From an uncultured Aquimarina sp. (lineage in GTDB: Bacteria; Bacteroidota; Bacteroidia; Flavobacteriales; Flavobacteriaceae), in contig CANMLW010000011.1 of the NCBI GenBank assembly GCA_947498705.1, forward strand, positions 124,001-188,000: a stretch of DNA of 64,000 nucleotides, written 5' to 3'. Shown piece after piece: positions 18,378 to 26,729 of the stretch. The position numbers were made by a program, and so were the translations under genes. Position 1 is the stretch's first letter. The number at the start of each line of letters is the position of its first letter. The notes below the pieces were generated by a model. It was not told the DNA's origin, did not search any database, and worked only from the letters and a program-made list of their open reading frames with translations.

Positions 18378-18413
18378 AAAAAGCCAAAACAAAAAATGTT
18401 TTGGCTTTTTTAT
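18378..18413. terminator. Bidirectional terminator between secA and the His-rich lipoprotein
   Basis: Perfect 13-bp stem AAAAAGCCAAAAC / GTTTTGGCTTTTT with a short loop. It serves secA and the convergent gene at 18445. Confidence 0.9.
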
Positions 18414-18444
18414 ATTTAAACTGGCTCTTTATCAAACCATGGAT

Positions 18445-18885
18445 TTAATCAATATGAAATTCCATTATTTTTACTACTTCGTTTTCTCCTTTTTCATGCC
18501 CCCAGGCCTTAGCTTCGATAACCCAATCAGAATTACTAGAGAATCCATTTTCTTCAGATAACTTTACATCATCATGTAATTCATATTTCCCTTCCTTTTC
18601 ATGAACATGAGCTTCTTCTGGCTTTTCATAAACAACAGTTGTATTATCAGCTTTATTATAAATTCTCACTTTAACATGATGAACTGTTTGTTTGGTTTTG
18701 CTTTCCCAAACCGCATGTATATGAATTTCTTCATCCAATTGTTTGTTTTCTGTATCAGGAGACATAATCGTCGCAGAATAATCTACGCTCGCGTCAGGAT
18801 CATGATCATGTGTTTCTTCATCATCACTTTTACAAGCTGTAAACAGCGATGACACAACGAGTAAGCATAATAAATAATTTTTCAT
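18445..18885 (-). CDS. Histidine-rich lipoprotein of unknown function
   Basis: 146 residues. The lipobox LFTAC (Cys18) is followed by KSDDEE, the surface-export type of acidic tract. His-rich clusters occur through the protein (THDHDPD, EIHIHAVWE, KQTVHHVKV, EEAHVHEKEGKYELHDD, and EFHID at the end). I infer a metal-binding (Zn, Cu or Ni) surface protein, but recognise no family. The first sigma operon begins further along the same strand; a gap of about 130 bases separates the genes. Confidence 0.75.
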   Translation of the reverse strand: MKNYLLCLLVVSSLFTACKSDDEETHDHDPDASVDYSATIMSPDTENKQLDEEIHIHAVWESKTKQTVHHVKVRIYNKADNTTVVYEKPEEAHVHEKEGKYELHDDVKLSEENGFSSNSDWVIEAKAWGHEKGENEVVKIMEFHID

Positions 18886-19014
18886 TTGTGTGTTGAGTTT
18901 TGTATTTATATAGGTATTTATAAAAACGTAACGTTCTCTTAATTTTAATATTATACAAAAACAAAATATTAAACTGATACCACACTCATTTCACAAAAAT
19001 TTACGACAAATTCT

Positions 19015-19407
19015 CTAAGAGAAGTCTTTATCTATTTTTCTTTTTAGCATAGTTACCTGAACAAAAAAGAGAAAACACAAAAGCAAGATTCCATAAATGG
19101 TAGATTTATGAAGTGTATATCCCAAAAAAGGGGCTTCAAAATTTCTCATGGATATATTCAAAAAATTGAGCTTATCAAAAAAAGAGTTTTCGCCACTTTC
19201 AAACGACAACAACAAAAATATCACTAGACTTATCACAAAAATAATCCCACCCCATCCTTTACGAGAAATAAGAGGCTTATAAGATACTGGGTCTTGCACC
19301 GAAGAAACTTCTACCTTATTCATTACATTACTCAAAAAATCTGACGAAGGACACTCTAAGCCTGCTTCCTTTACCAAATCACGAATATCTTTATATTGCT
19401 CTTCCAT
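19015..19407 (-). CDS. Putative anti-sigma membrane protein
   Basis: 130 residues. A short cytoplasmic N-terminus (1-50) precedes two membrane helices (about 51-70 and 100-118). It overlaps the end of the ECF sigma gene by 17 bases, the usual layout for a co-translated sigma/anti-sigma pair. No zinc anti-sigma HXXXCXXC motif is visible, so the mechanism is unclear. Assignment rests on position and topology. Confidence 0.6.
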   Translation of the reverse strand: MEEQYKDIRDLVKEAGLECPSSDFLSNVMNKVEVSSVQDPVSYKPLISRKGWGGIIFVISLVIFLLLSFESGENSFFDKLNFLNISMRNFEAPFLGYTLHKSTIYGILLLCFLFFVQVTMLKRKIDKDFS

Positions 19408-19978
19408 TTTTATTACATATTTCTGGGGAAACGTGATGCTTTAATATCGAATATAGTTTTTTTCTACTTCGATACAACTTAATTTTCACATTATCCGCTG
19501 TTAAACCAGTAATCTGTACAATTTCTTTTACAGATTTTTCTTCAAAATAATACAATGTTATAATAGCAGCCTCATCTTCAGAAAGACTCGCGATACTGGC
19601 GGACACCACCTTCCTTCTATCTTTATCCTCCAAATACCCCAAAGCATCCCCTATTGTACCAATATCACCCTCACTAACTTCTTCAATAAGTGCTGTAGTT
19701 ACCTTTTTTTTATTCCTTTTTATTGCGTCTAAGCTTTTTCTGTACACAATGGTGTATAACCAAGTCGAAAACTTAGCATCACCTCTATACATACTCAATG
19801 AATTAAAAGCTTTTACAAAACTATCCTGAGCTACTTCTTCTGCCAACTCTTTATTCTTCACCATTCGAAATGCAACGGTGTATACCAGGTTTTGATATCG
19901 CTCTACCAAAGTCGAAAATGCATTTACATGCCCTTCGAGTACTTTGGATATATAATATTGATCTGATTGATGGTTCAT
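19391..19978 (-). CDS. ECF RNA polymerase sigma factor
   Basis: 195 residues starting at MNHQSDQYYISKVLEGHVN. An upstream in-frame ATG (20005) would add nine residues, but the ECF -10 element CGTCT at 19988-19992 lies inside that extension, so I use the second ATG. Region 2 runs about 20-90 (RYQNLVYTVAFRMVKNKELA; KFSTWLYTIVYRKSLD) and region 4 about 130-190 (LYYFEEKSVKEIVQITGL). It appears to drive its own operon and the divergent DUF6249 gene, from two identical promoters. A downstream anti-sigma overlaps it. Confidence 0.9.
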   Translation of the reverse strand: MNHQSDQYYISKVLEGHVNAFSTLVERYQNLVYTVAFRMVKNKELAEEVAQDSFVKAFNSLSMYRGDAKFSTWLYTIVYRKSLDAIKRNKKKVTTALIEEVSEGDIGTIGDALGYLEDKDRRKVVSASIASLSEDEAAIITLYYFEEKSVKEIVQITGLTADNVKIKLYRSRKKLYSILKHHVSPEICNKNGRAI

Positions 19979-19987
19979 TTCTTCATA

Positions 19988-20015
19988 AGACGACAGAACA
20001 TTCATATCGGTTACA
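19988..20015 (-). promoter_or_regulatory. ECF-type promoter of the sigma/anti-sigma operon
   Basis: On the minus strand: TGTAACC (20015-20009), 16 bases, then CGTCT (19992-19988). The same spacing and boxes recur on the plus strand at 20053-20080. This is an ECF-type promoter, presumably used by the encoded sigma factor on its own gene. Confidence 0.65.
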
Positions 20016-20052
20016 ACTCAAAATATAAAATACAAAATATTTTTACCGTTTT

Positions 20053-20080
20053 TGTAACCGGCTAAAAAAAACAGGCGTCT
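20053..20080 (+). promoter_or_regulatory. ECF-type promoter of the DUF6249 gene
   Basis: TGTAACC (20053-20059), 16 bases, then CGTCT (20076-20080), identical to the opposed promoter. Transcription would start near 20088, giving a 38-base leader before the DUF6249 ATG. Confidence 0.65.
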
Positions 20081-20125
20081 TAATAGAAAACGAACAGTAT
20101 ATCAATCAATAAAATTTTAGGAATT

Positions 20126-20479
20126 ATGACATTTTTAGAAGCTTTAATCCCACTATCTGTATTTGGGTGTATTTTTGGAATTTTTTATTTATTTGTTTCT
20201 GCAAGAAACAGAGAACGAATGGCCCTTATAGAAAAAGGTGCAGACGCCTCTATTTTTTATAGTAGTAAAGAAAAAAGAGTAACCCCTGTATGGAAAGTCC
20301 TTGTTTTAAACTTTTCATTGTTATTAATGGGAATTGGAATTGGAATTTTTATTGCAGGAATTTTACATTTTTCTTTACATGTTAATGAGGATATTGCTTA
20401 TCCCGGTACTATATTCCTAATGGCAGGTTTAGGTTTATTTGTCGGGTTTAACATGACAAAAAATTTAGACAAACAATAA
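20126..20479 (+). CDS. DUF6249 family membrane protein
   Basis: 117 residues with three helices (about 5-25, 62-85, 93-110). Motif NRERMALIEKGADASIFY is typical of DUF6249, small membrane proteins that I recall often beside ECF sigma genes in Bacteroidota. The ECF promoter shared in mirror image with the divergent sigma operon makes it a likely target of that sigma factor, perhaps part of an envelope-stress response. The biochemical role is unknown. Confidence 0.82.
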   Translation: MTFLEALIPLSVFGCIFGIFYLFVSARNRERMALIEKGADASIFYSSKEKRVTPVWKVLVLNFSLLLMGIGIGIFIAGILHFSLHVNEDIAYPGTIFLMAGLGLFVGFNMTKNLDKQ

Positions 20480-20508
20480 CTTTAGTCGTTTTTGTTAATA
20501 ATAAGCAT

Positions 20509-20540
20509 AGACAATCTTATAAACAAGATTGTCTTTTTTT
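20509..20540 (+). terminator. Intrinsic terminator after DUF6249
   Basis: Perfect 10-bp stem AGACAATCTT / AAGATTGTCT with a 6-base loop and T run. Confidence 0.88.
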
Positions 20541-20569
20541 ATGAAACAAACCATTTAGAAAAAAAAGTT

Positions 20570-20731
20570 ATGCGATTTATGGATGAGAATTGCCTAAAAC
20601 AATTGCAATAATTTTTTGCTAGACTAATGAATCAACTTAAAGAATAACCATAGCTATTGTTTCATTTTATGAAGAACTTGCAGGGGAAAAATAACGTGAT
20701 CAGATGCTAAATTTTTATTCATAAATCGCAT
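20570..20731. repeat. MITE-like element A, 162 bp
   Basis: Bounded by perfect 12-bp inverted ends ATGCGATTTATG (20570-20581) and CATAAATCGCAT (20720-20731), which extend further with mismatches. The central core CCATAGCTA (20648-20656) lies at its midpoint and is shared with element B. No transposase; a non-autonomous or structural repeat. Confidence 0.55.
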
Positions 20732-20756
20732 TATTTCCCATATACTGCCCAAAGTT

Positions 20757-20917
20757 ATACCAGTTCTGATTTGAATTTGCTCATAAGAAAACAATATATT
20801 TTTGCATTGGACAAAAAAGAAAAGTTCAGCATAGCCATAGCTACGGTTAATTTTTATTTTGAAGAATCATGTAAAAGGATGCCGTTTTATTGGGTAAATT
20901 CAAATCAGAAATGGTAT
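20757..20917. repeat. MITE-like element B, 161 bp
   Basis: The inverted ends are 22 bp with one mismatch: left ATACCAGTTCTGATTTGAAT at 20757, right at 20896-20917. A possible TTA target duplication flanks it (20755-20757 and 20917-20919). The core CCATAGCTACG is centred at about 20839. A 60-codon reading frame inside is incidental. The stretch from 20918 to the terminator at 21071 holds nothing else. Confidence 0.6.
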
Positions 20918-21070
20918 TACTCTTGCATTAGAACCAATCGTTTGAGTAAATAATTAAATCAACAAAGACATTTTACAACTACCTCTTTCAAAACACTATT
21001 ACATAATACACCGATCTAATAAGTAAACAGATCTAAAACATAGAAGAATATAAAGCATAAATTCATAAAA

Positions 21071-21098
21071 AAACCCTGATGAAAAATCATCAAGGTTT
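21071..21098 (-). terminator. Terminator after the duplicated T9SS-like protein
   Basis: A 12-bp stem (one mismatch) AAACCCTGATGA / TCATCAAGGTTT with AAAA loop, 27 bases beyond the minus-strand stop; T-rich on that strand. Confidence 0.65.
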
Positions 21099-21124
21099 AT
21101 CTATTGTTGTAAGTAATTATTTTA

Positions 21125-21769
21125 CTATTCCATATCTGCAACTTGATCATTATCTAAGAACTTTTCTAACACCACAGATTCTCCTTTGTTATTTTCAAGA
21201 AAATAAATCCCTGCTGGCAATTGACTAAGGTCAACTACATTAATAGTTTTAGATAATATATGTACTGTATTTTTTACTTCAAATAACTTTATAACATCTC
21301 CTTCTTCAAAATCTACCACAGTTATAACATCTCCTTCTCTTTCTATAGCCAAAAGATCTCTTTGTGTATTTTCGTAATAATTAATAAACTCATCCTCTTC
21401 ATTAACCTTAGAAGGCATATCAGCTCTTACTGAATCTCTTTCCAAAACAAAATCACTATTTGCTGTTTCTAAAACTCCTTCTATTTGTATTTCCTCTTCA
21501 AAACGTTCTATCATTACAGACTGACCATGCGTATTCTCTAACAAGTACATACCTATAGGTAATTGGCTAAGATCAATATCTCCATGTGTTTTAGACAAAA
21601 TGTGGTCACCACTTTCTACATCAAAAAGTTTGATCTTATCTCCTTCTTCAAAATTCACCACAGACACAACAAGACCTTCTTTTTCAACTTCAAGAGACTG
21701 ATCTGTGTCATTTGCACAAATATTACCAACAAAAAAGATACTAATTAAAAAAAATACTATTGATTTCAT
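21125..21769 (-). CDS. Secreted protein with two tandem T9SS-sorting-like domains
   Basis: 214 residues from MKSIVFFLISIFFVGN; an ATG nine codons earlier would weaken the signal peptide. After the signal peptide (1-20) come two copies of one roughly 65-residue domain. Copy one (about 25-95) has VVNFEEGDKIKLFDVESG and IDLSQLPIGMYLLEN. Copy two (about 145-212) has VVDFEEGDVIKLFEVKN and VDLSQLPAGIYFLEN. DLSQLPxGxYxLEN resembles the closing strands of type A T9SS sorting domains. An acidic linker separates the copies. It might be a substrate, decoy or partner of the secretion system; function unknown. Confidence 0.7.
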   Translation of the reverse strand: MKSIVFFLISIFFVGNICANDTDQSLEVEKEGLVVSVVNFEEGDKIKLFDVESGDHILSKTHGDIDLSQLPIGMYLLENTHGQSVMIERFEEEIQIEGVLETANSDFVLERDSVRADMPSKVNEEDEFINYYENTQRDLLAIEREGDVITVVDFEEGDVIKLFEVKNTVHILSKTINVVDLSQLPAGIYFLENNKGESVVLEKFLDNDQVADME

Positions 21770-22062
21770 TCTGTATACTTTACAGCAAAGCTTCAATACT
21801 TTACTACGGTTTTACCTTACAATAATATCATTAAATTGCCGTTACGCAAACTAAAAACCTTACTTTTAGATCAAGTGGTTTTGTTTTTCGACAAATTACA
21901 CAAAAAGTGTTAAAATCACTCTCCAAAAACAATAAAGAACTGATAATCAATTCTTTAAAAATTAAAAAACACAAAAAAACAGACAAAGAACCATTTTAAC
22001 CAGATGAAAAGACACATATTTTTACGAATTGATGTTTTATTTTTGTTAAATTTATGTTATAA

Positions 22063-22098
22063 AAAAATGCCTCACTATATAATTAGCAAGGCATTTTT
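22063..22098 (-). terminator. Terminator after the second ECF operon
   Basis: 10-bp stem AAAAATGCCT / AGGCATTTTT with a 16-base loop, 43 bases beyond the stop codon of the 22141 gene. The rest of the 21797-22140 spacer holds nothing I recognise. Confidence 0.7.
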
Positions 22099-22140
22099 AT
22101 AATTAACACTACAACTATAATATTCTATATATCAGAAGTT

Positions 22141-23526
22141 TTATTCATCATTTAGCACAATTTTGCTATACTTTGCATTAATTGTAATCATCTTATTTGT
22201 ACTTCTTGTTTTTTGGAAACCGTTAACAAAAACATTCCCAAAATTTTTCCTTGTATTTATCTCTAAGGTTTTTGGTAAAGAGATAATACTTTGTGCTCCG
22301 CTATAGGACAAGTTAAAAGCCGTTCGAGGTAAATTTAACTTGAAATCGCATTTCTCTACTGCCAAGTCTAATGTAGAGAAAGATTCCCCTAGACTCATTA
22401 TGTTTATTGCTCCAAAGCTTCCAGAAATAGCCCCATTTTCTTCTAAGTTTTGAATAAAAATGTTACTAGAATCTGCATTAACCAATAGGTTCTTTGCTTT
22501 TTGTATTCTACAGTTTTTAACATAATTCACAACCAATCTTCCACTATTCCACTCTCGAATGGAAACGGGTGAGTATGAAGATTTTATAAAAGTTTGATTT
22601 CCATCTATAACATTAGCAGATAATTTGGTATGAGATAAAGACGCCCTTACATTAATCGCTCTTTCTGCCAATTTTACGTCTCCGTGACGAGCATTAATCC
22701 TTAATCGAACTCCTTTAGGCACATTTACTTTTATAGTTTTATTTACCACATTAGAAGGAGCTGAACTATTATAATTATATTGATATACCGTGATATTTGC
22801 TCCTCCTCTATTTTGGCTTTCTATATCTCTTGTTAATTGCGTCGCCCACGCATTCATTTGTTTTCCGTATTGCTCTCCCCATGTTTCCAAGCGAATTTCC
22901 ATTTGAATAGGTTTTCCATTAATAGCATTTTCATCAAGTCGTTTTACCCATTCTAATTTTCCATTATCCACATCATCTTTAAATTTCTCACGAATCTGAC
23001 TCTCCCATTGCTGAATGTATTTTTCATCATTACCATTATTAGATCTGTTTGTGTCATAACTCACATTGGCCTGATTTTGCGAAAGAGTACTTGGCATAGG
23101 GTTTCTAGCTATGTTTTCCATCAAAGGTCCTAGCATATCAGAAATCATAGGACTTAGCTTTCTTAACTCCTGAATATTTTTATCCAGTTCTGCACTAGAA
23201 ACCGCTCTATTATTTCTACTCCAAAAATTACCTGCAGTAGAACTTATCATTACCTCATTTTCATTTCCAATAACATTTACTTGCCAGCTCTCTAATATTC
23301 TCTTTGCATCTTCATCAGAAAGATCCCCTTCTATATAAGCTTCTACTCCTACCGAATTTCTATTCCAGGTCTCAAAAACGACACTTGTATGGCTTGAATT
23401 AAGGGTAACAACAACATCGCTATTAGTTGTTATCTTTTCGCTTAATTTATTTTGTCTGCTTTGCGAGAAACCTTCAGCACAAACACACAAAGCACTAATA
23501 ACAAAAAAACTAAGCTTGTATTTCAT
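22141..23526 (-). CDS. Secreted DUF4097-like beta-helical protein
   Basis: 461 residues from MKYKLSFFVISALCVC; the longer start adds six residues and would overlap the anti-sigma gene more. A signal peptide spans 1-22. Early sequence is VVVTLNSSHTSVVFETWNRN, and the C-terminal half is a run of short beta strands (VNVPKGVRLRINARHGDVKL; NADSSNIFIQNLEENG). This resembles the DUF4097 putative adhesin fold, often encoded after ECF sigma/anti-sigma pairs. The three genes overlap and form one operon. Surface or periplasmic location inferred. Confidence 0.7.
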   Translation of the reverse strand: MKYKLSFFVISALCVCAEGFSQSRQNKLSEKITTNSDVVVTLNSSHTSVVFETWNRNSVGVEAYIEGDLSDEDAKRILESWQVNVIGNENEVMISSTAGNFWSRNNRAVSSAELDKNIQELRKLSPMISDMLGPLMENIARNPMPSTLSQNQANVSYDTNRSNNGNDEKYIQQWESQIREKFKDDVDNGKLEWVKRLDENAINGKPIQMEIRLETWGEQYGKQMNAWATQLTRDIESQNRGGANITVYQYNYNSSAPSNVVNKTIKVNVPKGVRLRINARHGDVKLAERAINVRASLSHTKLSANVIDGNQTFIKSSYSPVSIREWNSGRLVVNYVKNCRIQKAKNLLVNADSSNIFIQNLEENGAISGSFGAINIMSLGESFSTLDLAVEKCDFKLNLPRTAFNLSYSGAQSIISLPKTLEINTRKNFGNVFVNGFQKTRSTNKMITINAKYSKIVLNDE

Positions 23527-24124
23527 TGTAATTTTCATTTTCAATTCGCTCTAATTCTTTTAATTTATCTTTTAGTCTTGTTAATAGTGATAGTCTAATA
23601 GTCAAGTTCTCCATCATTGCCTCAACACTCTGAACGTTTGGTCCTACCTCTAGTAATTCTTTATTTAATCTTTGATATTCTTTATCGAGATCATTTAACT
23701 TAGATTTAAAACTTTCAACCAATTCTCTATTTTTATCATCAATTTCTATATTTGATAGTTGAAATCGTATACTCGTAAGGATATTATTCTCTACTTCTTC
23801 ATACTCTGGGGATATTTTTGCCAAAGGAGATGTTTGTTTTGCCAACACTACTGAAGAGTTTTTGATCACTGCATTATCAATATCTACTACTTGACCATCT
23901 CCCTGATTTTTACTCCCAAACTGATTATAAGTAAGGACCGACACAGAAATGATAACCACAATACTTGCAGCAATATTAAGCCAGCTATAAGCTCGGGATT
24001 TTGCCTTTTTAACCGGAAGCTCTGCTTCTAACCTAGCCATAAATCTTACATCATGGCCATCTCTTAGTCTTTCAGAAGGAATTTGTTTGTCCTGCCTAAG
24101 CAGCTCTCTAATATCCTGTGCCAT
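23510..24124 (-). CDS. Putative anti-sigma membrane protein
   Basis: 204 residues. The cytoplasmic N-terminus MAQDIRELLRQDKQIPSERL is followed by a membrane helix (about 44-62) and a periplasmic coiled-coil-rich tail (about 125-200) with heptad-like Leu/Glu/Lys (LDKEYQRLNKELLEVG). It overlaps the sigma gene start-to-stop by 17 bases and the downstream DUF4097-like gene. This is the usual place for an anti-sigma factor; no zinc motif is visible. Confidence 0.65.
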   Translation of the reverse strand: MAQDIRELLRQDKQIPSERLRDGHDVRFMARLEAELPVKKAKSRAYSWLNIAASIVVIISVSVLTYNQFGSKNQGDGQVVDIDNAVIKNSSVVLAKQTSPLAKISPEYEEVENNILTSIRFQLSNIEIDDKNRELVESFKSKLNDLDKEYQRLNKELLEVGPNVQSVEAMMENLTIRLSLLTRLKDKLKELERIENENYNEIQA

Positions 24125-24653
24125 CTTTTAAATGTTTTAATTGTTCTTGCAATTGTTTTTTTCCTCTATGCACCAATGTTCTCGAAGAAACAGGAGTAAT
24201 ATCCAATATCTCACTAATTTCATTATGATCATAGCCCTCTATCAAAAACAACATCACTGCATATTTATATTTTTCTGGTAATTTTTCAATAGCTCTCTTA
24301 ACCTCATCTACAGTAACAGAATCTGATACAGACCAATCATTTTGTTCTTCTACCGTACCCATTACTTGTTCATTTATCGCCACCATATTTAACTTCTTTG
24401 CCTTAAGCATATCAATGCTTTTATTTATAACAATTCTTTTCAACCAGGCACCAAACGTCACGTCTCCCGTAAACTGATGAAGTCTAGCAAATGCCTTAAT
24501 AAAAGATTCTTGCATTGCTTCTTCTGCTTCAAACGGATCTTTAAGAAAACGTAATGCTACATAATACATACCATCACAGTATTTATTATAGAGTTTCATT
24601 TGCGCTCTACGATCATTGGCCCTACATTGCTCTATTAATTCGCTCTGTAACAA
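24108..24653 (-). CDS. ECF RNA polymerase sigma factor
   Basis: 181 residues. Region 2 motifs are KYCDGMYYVALRFLKDPFEA and EAMQESFIKAFARLH, with FGAWLKRIVINKSIDMLKAK. Region 4 has LFLIEGYDHNEISEILDITP and the DNA-binding helix SSRTLVHRGKKQLQE. A candidate ECF promoter lies at 24718-24744, with transcription near 24711. Operon with the membrane anti-sigma and DUF4097-like protein; likely an envelope response regulator. Confidence 0.92.
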   Translation of the reverse strand: MLQSELIEQCRANDRRAQMKLYNKYCDGMYYVALRFLKDPFEAEEAMQESFIKAFARLHQFTGDVTFGAWLKRIVINKSIDMLKAKKLNMVAINEQVMGTVEEQNDWSVSDSVTVDEVKRAIEKLPEKYKYAVMLFLIEGYDHNEISEILDITPVSSRTLVHRGKKQLQEQLKHLKDGTGY

Positions 24654-24717
24654 ACTTCTTTTACTTTTGGTTAGTGACTACTTATCTAAAACTGCTTTAA
24701 ATAGCTCTCTTTATAAA

Positions 24718-24744
24718 AGACGAAAACACATCTCTCTTGTTGCA
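24718..24744 (-). promoter_or_regulatory. Candidate ECF promoter of the second sigma operon
   Basis: On the minus strand TGCAAC (24744-24739), 16 bases, then CGTCT (24722-24718). It is one base off the spacing of the promoters at 20 kb and differs in the -35 box, so it is a weaker call. Confidence 0.4.
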
Positions 24745-24919
24745 AAATTATATATAAAAAAACCATAATTACAACAAAACCCTAGCTTTCAAACAAATAA
24801 AGACTTATTCTAGATACTATTATTTAAAAAATGTGTTGTTTTTTTACAATTACTTTTATCAACAATAAACCAAAATTGTAATGGCAAAGAGTTATATTTA
24901 GGATCAAAATTACATCAGG

Positions 24920-25474
24920 ATGCCAAAGCTTTTAAAACAAACATTATTTATAATCCTAGGGTTAGTTATTATTAGTTTTTTAGCTATGTATTTAATGAAA
25001 AAAAACACAAAAAAACATAGCCCCGAAGAAACGATAACACACACAGCAAAAGATGTAACCTTTACTGTGTTTTATAACAGACCGTTTAAAAAAGGGCGTA
25101 AAATTTTTGGAAATCTTGTACCATTTGATCAAGTCTGGAGAACAGGTGCCAATGAAGCAACAACCTTTACTACTTCTAAGGATATTATGGTAGATGGTTC
25201 TATACTAAAAAAAGGCACATATACGCTTTGGACTGTTCCTAACGCAAAATCTTGGAAAGTAATTTTTAATAAAAAAGAATATAGCTGGGGAGTAGACATG
25301 AATGGCACTCCTAAACGAAATGAAACCTATGATGCTCTTACCGTAGAAGTACCTGTGCACCCATTATTAAATGTTGTAGAGCAATTTTCTATTTACTTTG
25401 AAAACGCTAAAGATTTTACCATACTTTATTTGGCTTGGGACAGAACTGCCATTGCTGTTCCTATCACCCTATAA
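24920..25474 (+). CDS. DUF2911 family protein
   Basis: 184 residues. An N-terminal membrane anchor (about 6-26) is followed by the DUF2911 body: FTVFYNRPFKKGRKIFG, FDQVWRTGANEATTFT, LKKGTYTLWTVPN. The family is secreted and widespread in Bacteroidota; its function is unknown. A solitary gene between the second sigma operon (divergent) and meaB. Confidence 0.88.
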   Translation: MPKLLKQTLFIILGLVIISFLAMYLMKKNTKKHSPEETITHTAKDVTFTVFYNRPFKKGRKIFGNLVPFDQVWRTGANEATTFTTSKDIMVDGSILKKGTYTLWTVPNAKSWKVIFNKKEYSWGVDMNGTPKRNETYDALTVEVPVHPLLNVVEQFSIYFENAKDFTILYLAWDRTAIAVPITL

Positions 25475-25535
25475 AAGAATCGTGCTTATTATATAATTCT
25501 ACTAGGAATTTATACTTTTGTTATAAATCCATACA

Positions 25536-26624
25536 GTGTCAAAAGATTCTCATAAACATATTCAAAAATCTGAAACATCTTCTGTTAACACCAACAGCAA
25601 GGCTATTGATAGATTTAAAAAATTACAACAAAAAGAGGTTGTCGTAGACGCCATATTTAATGACATAGTAAAAGGAAAATCTGCTGCATTAAGCAAAGGA
25701 ATTACTTTGATCGAAAGCACCAAAAAGAAAGATATAGAAAAAGCCCAACAGCTTTTGGAAATGTGTCTCCCACATGCTAACAACTCTGTTCGAATAGGTA
25801 TAACGGGAGTTCCTGGTGTTGGAAAAAGTACTTTCATAGAAGCTCTAGGAAAACTAGGACTAAAAAAAGGAAAAAAGATTGCGATACTTGCTATAGACCC
25901 AAGCAGTAGCTTATCTAGCGGAAGTATTTTGGGTGACAAAACCAGAATGGAATCTCTGGTTCAATCATCAAAAGTATTTATTCGCCCTTCTCCTTCTGGT
26001 AAGTCTCTTGGAGGTGTAGCTCAAAAAACAAGAGAATCAATTATTCTTTGTGAAACAGCAGGATATGATACGATCCTAATAGAAACAGTTGGTGTAGGAC
26101 AAAGCGAAACAGCGGTCCATAGTATGGTAGATTTTTTTCTATTGCTTAAACTAGCAGGAGCTGGTGATGAACTTCAAGGAATTAAACGTGGAATTATTGA
26201 AATGGCAGATGCCATCGTTATAAATAAAGCAGATAAAGACAATGTCCTAAATGCTCGAAAAGCAAAAAATCAATTCGCAAAAGCATTACACCTTTACCCT
26301 ATTGCTCAAAACGAATGGTCTCCAAAAGTACTTACCTGCAGCGCTATTGAAGAAATCGGTATTGAAGCGATATGGGATATGATTACAAGTTATGTGAAGC
26401 TAACAACCGAAAATGGTTTTTTTGATAAAAACAGAATAGAACAGAATTCATCCTGGTTATTACAAACAATTGATGAACAATTAAAAAAATCGTTCTATAC
26501 TAATGCAAAAATAAAGAAAGAATTACCTATCAAACTCGAAGCAGTTCGACAACACAAAACAACTCCTTTTGCAGCAGCAAACTATCTTTTAAAAATCCTA
26601 AAAAAAGATACTACTGATTTATAA
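25536..26624 (+). CDS. meaB: Methylmalonyl-CoA mutase-associated GTPase MeaB
   Basis: 362 residues from a GTG start; the first in-frame ATG lies far inside the family N-terminus. The G1 P-loop GVPGVGKST is near residue 90. The conserved IDPSSSLSSGSILGDKTRM, GLxE-type ETVGVGQSE and the NKAD G4 motif follow. MeaB protects and reactivates adenosylcobalamin-dependent methylmalonyl-CoA mutase, which is not in the window. It pairs functionally with the PduO-type enzyme at 13.7 kb. It is followed by a 12-bp inverted repeat. Confidence 0.95.
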   Translation: MSKDSHKHIQKSETSSVNTNSKAIDRFKKLQQKEVVVDAIFNDIVKGKSAALSKGITLIESTKKKDIEKAQQLLEMCLPHANNSVRIGITGVPGVGKSTFIEALGKLGLKKGKKIAILAIDPSSSLSSGSILGDKTRMESLVQSSKVFIRPSPSGKSLGGVAQKTRESIILCETAGYDTILIETVGVGQSETAVHSMVDFFLLLKLAGAGDELQGIKRGIIEMADAIVINKADKDNVLNARKAKNQFAKALHLYPIAQNEWSPKVLTCSAIEEIGIEAIWDMITSYVKLTTENGFFDKNRIEQNSSWLLQTIDEQLKKSFYTNAKIKKELPIKLEAVRQHKTTPFAAANYLLKILKKDTTDL

Positions 26625-26650
26625 ATCAATTAAAACATCTACCGTATAAA

Positions 26651-26683
26651 CAACAAACAACTCCTGAACGAAGTTGTTTGTTG
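26651..26683 (+). terminator. Terminator between meaB and valS
   Basis: 12-bp perfect stem CAACAAACAACT / AGTTGTTTGTTG with a 9-base loop. The T tract is poor on the plus strand (ATAATCATATTTTTT). Confidence 0.55.
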
Positions 26684-26729
26684 ATAATCATATTTTTTGG
26701 CGCTTCATAAGCAACTCACATATAACGCA

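Noticed and set aside
20771..20953. 60-codon ORF in the 20-kb repeat
   Set aside because: It lies inside an inverted-repeat element with no family match, and its frame ends outside the element.
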